From Gammaproteobacteria bacterium (lineage in GTDB: Bacteria; Pseudomonadota; Gammaproteobacteria; Natronospirales; REEB76): DNA of 64,000 bases. The stretch covers positions 126,007-190,006 of the forward strand of contig DASVOS010000011.1 of NCBI GenBank assembly GCA_036383255.1. Reading direction: 5' to 3'. A program made the translations under genes and the position numbers. Below are positions 58,901-64,000 of the stretch, piece after piece. Each line of letters begins with the position of its first letter. Position 1 is the stretch's first letter. The notes under the pieces are model-generated. The model searched no databases and was not told the origin of the DNA. It saw only the letters and a program-made list of their open reading frames with translations.

Positions 58901-58936
58901 GATGGTCTTCGACAGGGACAGCGAGCGGATTGCCAT
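55919..58936 (-). CDS. TonB-dependent outer-membrane receptor
   Basis: A 1005-residue active-uptake receptor. ATG at 58936 gives [30 protein letters not shown] as the signal peptide, with GGGGAGA upstream. The plug domain spans roughly residues 45-165. It carries [44 protein letters not shown] and [13 protein letters not shown], then [27 protein letters not shown]. The rest is a large barrel ending in a terminal aromatic (AGVKF), as needed for Bam recognition. It belongs to the long, Asn/Gly-rich TBDR class common in Xanthomonadales-type genomes, often used for complex carbohydrates, peptides or siderophores. The ligand cannot be told. A dyad at 58985-59004 lies about 50 bases upstream. Confidence 0.94.
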   Translation of the reverse strand: [1005 protein letters not shown]

Positions 58937-58984
58937 CTGATATCTCCCCAAGTCGTCGTTGTGGATGCTTCTCTGCGCGAGGCG

Positions 58985-59014
58985 AGTACTATTTTCGACG
59001 TACTATACTATTAG
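58985..59014. promoter_or_regulatory. AT-rich dyads upstream of the TonB-dependent receptor
   Basis: AGTAC-TATTTTCGAC-GTACT (58985-59004) is an inverted repeat sharing the TATTTTC centre of the dyad at 47913-47935. TACTA-T-TAGTA (59004-59014) is a second dyad. Both lie in an AT-rich patch within the 405-bp gap to tRNA-Ser. The rest of the gap has one hairpin (GCGAAGGCC/GGCCTTCGC, about 59248-59268) and no convincing gene. Confidence 0.45.
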
Positions 59015-59341
59015 TAGTAAGGGAGTAAAGTGGTTACCGCTGCGCGCGCGGAGAAGTGGCTTTGCCGGCGATAGGGGGTTACACGGGTGCGCCGCAGAGC
59101 GGAACGCGACGGTCAGTGCTGGCGGAGAGAGGAGCGAAGGCGGCGCTCCATGCGGGCATGGCGCGCATCCGCCGCCGGTGAAGCGGCTGTCTCTTTTTGA
59201 CCGGCCCGTGCCCTGCCCGGTATCATGCGCCCCCTGACCCCTTGGGCGAAGGCCGTAGGCCTTCGCAGCCGGACAGGGCGAGCCGCACAACGGCGAGCCG
59301 CTGGAAGGCACGTCAAGCGAAGCAAAAAATCCTGAGTTCTT

Positions 59342-59435
59342 GGAGAGGTGGCCGAGTGGTCGAAGGCGCGCCCCTGCTAAGGGCGTATACGGGCTAAAAC
59401 CTGTATCGAGGGTTCGAATCCCTCCCTCTCCGCCA
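59342..59435 (+). tRNA. tRNA-Ser (anticodon GCU)
   Basis: A 94-base class II tRNA with encoded CCA. The acceptor GGAGAGG pairs with CCTCTCC, discriminator G. The anticodon loop is CTGCTAA with GCT, for the AGC/AGU codons. A long variable arm (GTATACGGGCTAAAACCTGTATC) and the T arm GAGGG-TTCGAAT-CCCTC are intact. It lies next to csrA as in other gammaproteobacteria but on the opposite strand to csrA. Confidence 0.97.
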
Positions 59436-59438
59436 ATT

Positions 59439-59478
59439 CGATAAAAAAGGGCCTCCTCCGGGAGGCCCTTTTTTATCG
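59439..59478. terminator. Strong terminator directly after tRNA-Ser
   Basis: An 18-bp perfect stem with loop TCCG begins four bases after the CCA. A-runs on the left arm pair with T-runs on the right, so it works in both directions. Confidence 0.9.
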
Positions 59479-59493
59479 AACTTGGGGAGGCAG

Positions 59494-59622
59494 TTCGAAC
59501 CCTCGATGCATATAAGGCTGGTTCGACAAAATCGCCTGGAGCAATTTTGAACAGCGCCGCCTCGCGGCGCTGGCCCGCAGGGCGCCGGGCAGGATAGCCC
59601 GGCGTAATCCCTCCCTCTCCGC
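59494..59622 (+). repeat. tRNA-associated composite element, Ser copy
   Basis: It is read on the + strand, 3' of tRNA-Ser and its terminator. An inverted copy of the tRNA-Ser T-arm (59494-59510, 16 of 17 bases) is followed by GTTCGACAAAATCGCC (59521-59536) and the shared hairpin block (59545-59610). It ends in a 17-base direct copy of the tRNA-Ser 3' end (59606-59622 equals 59417-59433). The plan is the same as the Arg copy at 48617-48838 without the ~90-base insert. Confidence 0.8.
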
Positions 59623-59643
59623 ATCGATCCGGGATTCAAGCCC

Positions 59644-59675
59644 TCATAAAAAAGAGCCCTTCGAGGGCTCTTTTT
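59644..59675. terminator. Bidirectional terminator between the tRNA element and csrA
   Basis: AAAAAAGAGCCCT-TCG-AGGGCTCTTTTT; it can end both the + strand tRNA region and the minus-strand csrA transcript. Confidence 0.85.
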
Positions 59676-59738
59676 CATTGGATCCGAAAAGCATGGAAGC
59701 CCGCGTGCGGGCAGATCAACGCCTCGGGAAGCGGGGAT

Positions 59739-59939
59739 TCAGCTGTTGCCGGTCTCGGGCGGGGTGCCGCCTTCCTGCTCGCGGCGGATGCGCTCGTAGA
59801 TTTCCTCGCGGTGCACCGACACGGTGCGGGGCGCGTTCACCCCGAGCCGTACCTGGTTGCCCTTGACCCCGAGCACCGTCACCGTGACCTCGTCTCCGAT
59901 CATGAGCGTCTCGCCTACGCGACGCGTAAGGATCAGCAT
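59739..59939 (-). CDS. csrA: Carbon storage regulator CsrA
   Basis: A 66-residue RNA-binding dimer that controls translation and stability of mRNAs with GGA motifs, for example in biofilm and carbon metabolism. The sequence [51 protein letters not shown] is canonical, with the RNA-contacting Leu4/Arg6-7 and Arg44 regions present. ATG at 59939 has GGAG upstream; the frame open to 59972 is not used. It lies 120 bases downstream of lysC on the same strand. The C-terminal tail ([14 protein letters not shown]) is longer than in E. coli. Confidence 0.97.
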   Translation of the reverse strand: MLILTRRVGETLMIGDEVTVTVLGVKGNQVRLGVNAPRTVSVHREEIYERIRREQEGGTPPETGNS

Positions 59940-60059
59940 CTCTCGACTCCTTGAAGTAGCCCTATGTCCCAATCACCTCTGAGAAGTCCTTTTCTTCTTC
60001 TTCGTATCCGTCCTCTGCGGGACGTTTTGTGGCTATTCTGCGCCCATGGCCCGCCGGGC

Positions 60060-61313
60060 TCAACCCGCCGCGCCACGGTGCAGGAAATCCTCCCGGGGGG
60101 AGGCCGCGAGGCCGAAGGCTTGGTGCAGGGCGCGCACCCCCGCCTCCAGCTGCTTCTCGTCCACCACCACCGAGACCTTGATCTCGGAGGTGGCCACCAT
60201 GCGTATGTCGATGCCCTGCTCGGCCAGTGCCCGGAACAGGGTGCTCGCCACCCCAGCGTGGGAACGCATTCCCACGCCCACCACGGAGATCTTCACCACC
60301 CGCTCGTTGCCCTGCAGGTTCTGGGCGCCGATGCGGTTTAGGTTCGCACGCAAAATATCCATCACCTGCGGGTAGTCGTTGCGGTGGATGGTGAAGCTGA
60401 AATCCATGCGGCCGTCCCGCGCGACGTTCTGCACGATCATGTCCACTTCGATGTTCGCGTCCGACACCGGCCCCAGGATGCGGTAGGCGATGCCCGGCTC
60501 GTTCGGCACGCCGAGCAGCGAGACTTCCGCCTCGTCGCGGTTGAAGGCGATGCCTGAGACCACGGCGGCTTCCACGGCTTGATCCTCGTAGGTGATGAGG
60601 GTGCCCTCCCCTTCCTTGAAGGTGGACAGCACGCGCAGGGGCACATTGTATTTGCCGGCGAACTCCACTGCACGGATCTGCAGCACCTTGGAACCCTGGC
60701 TCGCGAGCTCCAGCATCTCCTCGAAGGTGATGCGCGGCAGGCGCCGGGCCTCGGGCACCAGGCGCGGGTCGGCGGTGTAGACGCCGTCCACGTCGGTGTA
60801 GATCTGGCATTCATCGGCCTTGAGCGCCGCCGCGAGGCCGACGGCGGTGGTGTCGCCGCCGCCGCGGCCGAGGGTGGTGATGTTGCCCTGCGGGTCCAGG
60901 CCCTGGAATCCCGCCACCACCGGCACACAGCCCGCGGCCAGGCACTCGCGCAGGGCCTGGGTGTCGATCTCCTGGATGCGCGCCTTGGTGTGGGCGCTGT
61001 CGGTGCGGATGCAGACCTGCCCCGCGGTGAAGGAGCGCGCCTTGAGGCCGCGCTTCTCGAGCGCGATGCAGAGCAGCGCGATGGAGACCTGCTCCCCGGT
61101 GGCGAGCAGCACGTCGAGCTCGCGCTGGTTCGGGCGCGGGACGAGACGATGGGCCAGGCCCAAGAGCCGGTCCGTCTCGCCGGCCATGGCCGAGACCGTC
61201 ACCACCACCTCATCGCCCTGCCCGAGGGTCGCGGCGACCTTGCCCGCCACATGCTCGATGCGGGCGCAGTCCGCCACCGAAGTGCCGCCGTACTTCTGGA
61301 CGATCAGAGCCAC
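60060..61313 (-). CDS. lysC: Aspartate kinase (monofunctional, lysine-sensitive type)
   Basis: A 417-residue enzyme catalysing ATP phosphorylation of aspartate, the entry to lysine, threonine, methionine and diaminopimelate synthesis. The nucleotide-binding N-terminus is LIVQKYGGTSVADCARIEHVA. The catalytic domain includes GRGGGDTTAVGLAAALKADECQIYTDVDGVYTADPR. Two C-terminal ACT domains follow (for example SLLGVPNEPGIAYRILGPVSDANIEVDMIVQN and VVKISVVGVGMRSHAGVASTLF), which bind feedback inhibitors. It is 16 bases downstream of alaS, in the alaS-lysC-csrA order. Confidence 0.96.
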   Translation of the reverse strand: MALIVQKYGGTSVADCARIEHVAGKVAATLGQGDEVVVTVSAMAGETDRLLGLAHRLVPRPNQRELDVLLATGEQVSIALLCIALEKRGLKARSFTAGQVCIRTDSAHTKARIQEIDTQALRECLAAGCVPVVAGFQGLDPQGNITTLGRGGGDTTAVGLAAALKADECQIYTDVDGVYTADPRLVPEARRLPRITFEEMLELASQGSKVLQIRAVEFAGKYNVPLRVLSTFKEGEGTLITYEDQAVEAAVVSGIAFNRDEAEVSLLGVPNEPGIAYRILGPVSDANIEVDMIVQNVARDGRMDFSFTIHRNDYPQVMDILRANLNRIGAQNLQGNERVVKISVVGVGMRSHAGVASTLFRALAEQGIDIRMVATSEIKVSVVVDEKQLEAGVRALHQAFGLAASPREDFLHRGAAG

Positions 61314-61329
61314 GGCGACGGCCGGACGA

Positions 61330-63951
<2,622 letters not shown>

Positions 63952-64000
63952 GGGCGGATATTATGAGGCCTTGGCCCCCGCCACCCAATAGAAACACCGG

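Noticed and set aside
55907-59014. 1035-codon + strand open frame opposite the TonB-dependent receptor
   Set aside because: Composition is Val/Ala/Arg/Gly/His-rich with no domain. The minus strand has a full receptor with plug, barrel and signal peptide.
58952-59341. Short ORFs in the gap between the TonB receptor and tRNA-Ser
   Set aside because: They are Arg/Pro-rich, overlap each other on both strands and lack RBS or homology; the gap is better read as regulatory and repeat DNA.
48600-59640. Integrative element (prophage or genomic island) attached at the tRNA genes
   Set aside because: The direct repeats of tRNA 3' ends look like attachment sites. However, the intervening genes are ordinary envelope and regulatory genes, each tRNA has its own local repeat, and no integrase is present. 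A small tRNA-linked repeat explains the data better.

Overview
The window is a contiguous, uniformly GC-rich bacterial chromosome segment. The alaS-lysC-csrA order next to tRNA-Ser(GCU), a gammaproteobacterial-type FadE, an acetoacetyl-CoA synthetase linked to leucine breakdown and a TonB-dependent receptor point to a gammaproteobacterium, probably from the Xanthomonadales/Nevskiales side. That placement is inference from gene content. There is no sign of a plasmid, prophage or CRISPR array.

Region 1 (1-10.4 kb) is leucine/isovalerate catabolism on the + strand: a 5'-truncated leucine dehydrogenase, isovaleryl-CoA dehydrogenase, thiolase, both methylcrotonyl-CoA carboxylase subunits, methylglutaconyl-CoA hydratase and HMG-CoA lyase. 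A base-composition outlier gene, an FMN reductase and a small lipoprotein are interspersed. Region 2 (10.4-22 kb) holds a secreted unknown, a metallophosphoesterase-cupredoxin pair, ddl, gpmA, an ECF sigma/anti-sigma pair with a palindromic operator candidate, an SDR dehydrogenase, ETF-ubiquinone oxidoreductase with both ETF subunits, and a secreted S10 carboxypeptidase. Region 3 (22-35 kb) starts with a low-GC islet and a repeat-rich gap. It continues with acetoacetyl-CoA synthetase, zapE, a DUF4826-like gene, and a minus-strand operon for tryptophan/tyrosine breakdown (kynA, hppD, hmgA, a lipoprotein, fumarylacetoacetase, maiA) that runs into fadE. Region 4 (35-45 kb) is a 2-oxo acid dehydrogenase E1alpha/E1beta/E2 operon, the giant NAD-glutamate dehydrogenase and a QEGLA/DUF1704 putative metallopeptidase. 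Region 5 (44.8-64 kb) has envelope proteins, a c-di-GMP (GEMM-I) riboswitch ahead of an unrecognised gene, tRNA-Arg(ACG), a membrane-bound winged-helix/TPR regulator, a Sel1 protein, the Prc protease, a DUF481 protein, a TonB-dependent receptor, tRNA-Ser(GCU), csrA, lysC and alaS.

Most metabolic genes form one amino-acid-degradation programme. Leucine and tyrosine carbon converge on acetoacetate, which acetoacetyl-CoA synthetase and thiolase turn into acetyl-CoA. Acyl-CoA dehydrogenase electrons leave through ETF and ETF-QO. Amino nitrogen can pass through glutamate to the NAD-GDH.

The most unusual structure is a composite repeat found directly 3' of both tRNA genes. Each copy carries an inverted T-arm copy and a direct 3'-end copy of its own tRNA around a shared hairpin-rich core. 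The c-di-GMP riboswitch with its orphan gene is the second highlight. Several families of intergenic hairpins and dispersed repeats are also present.
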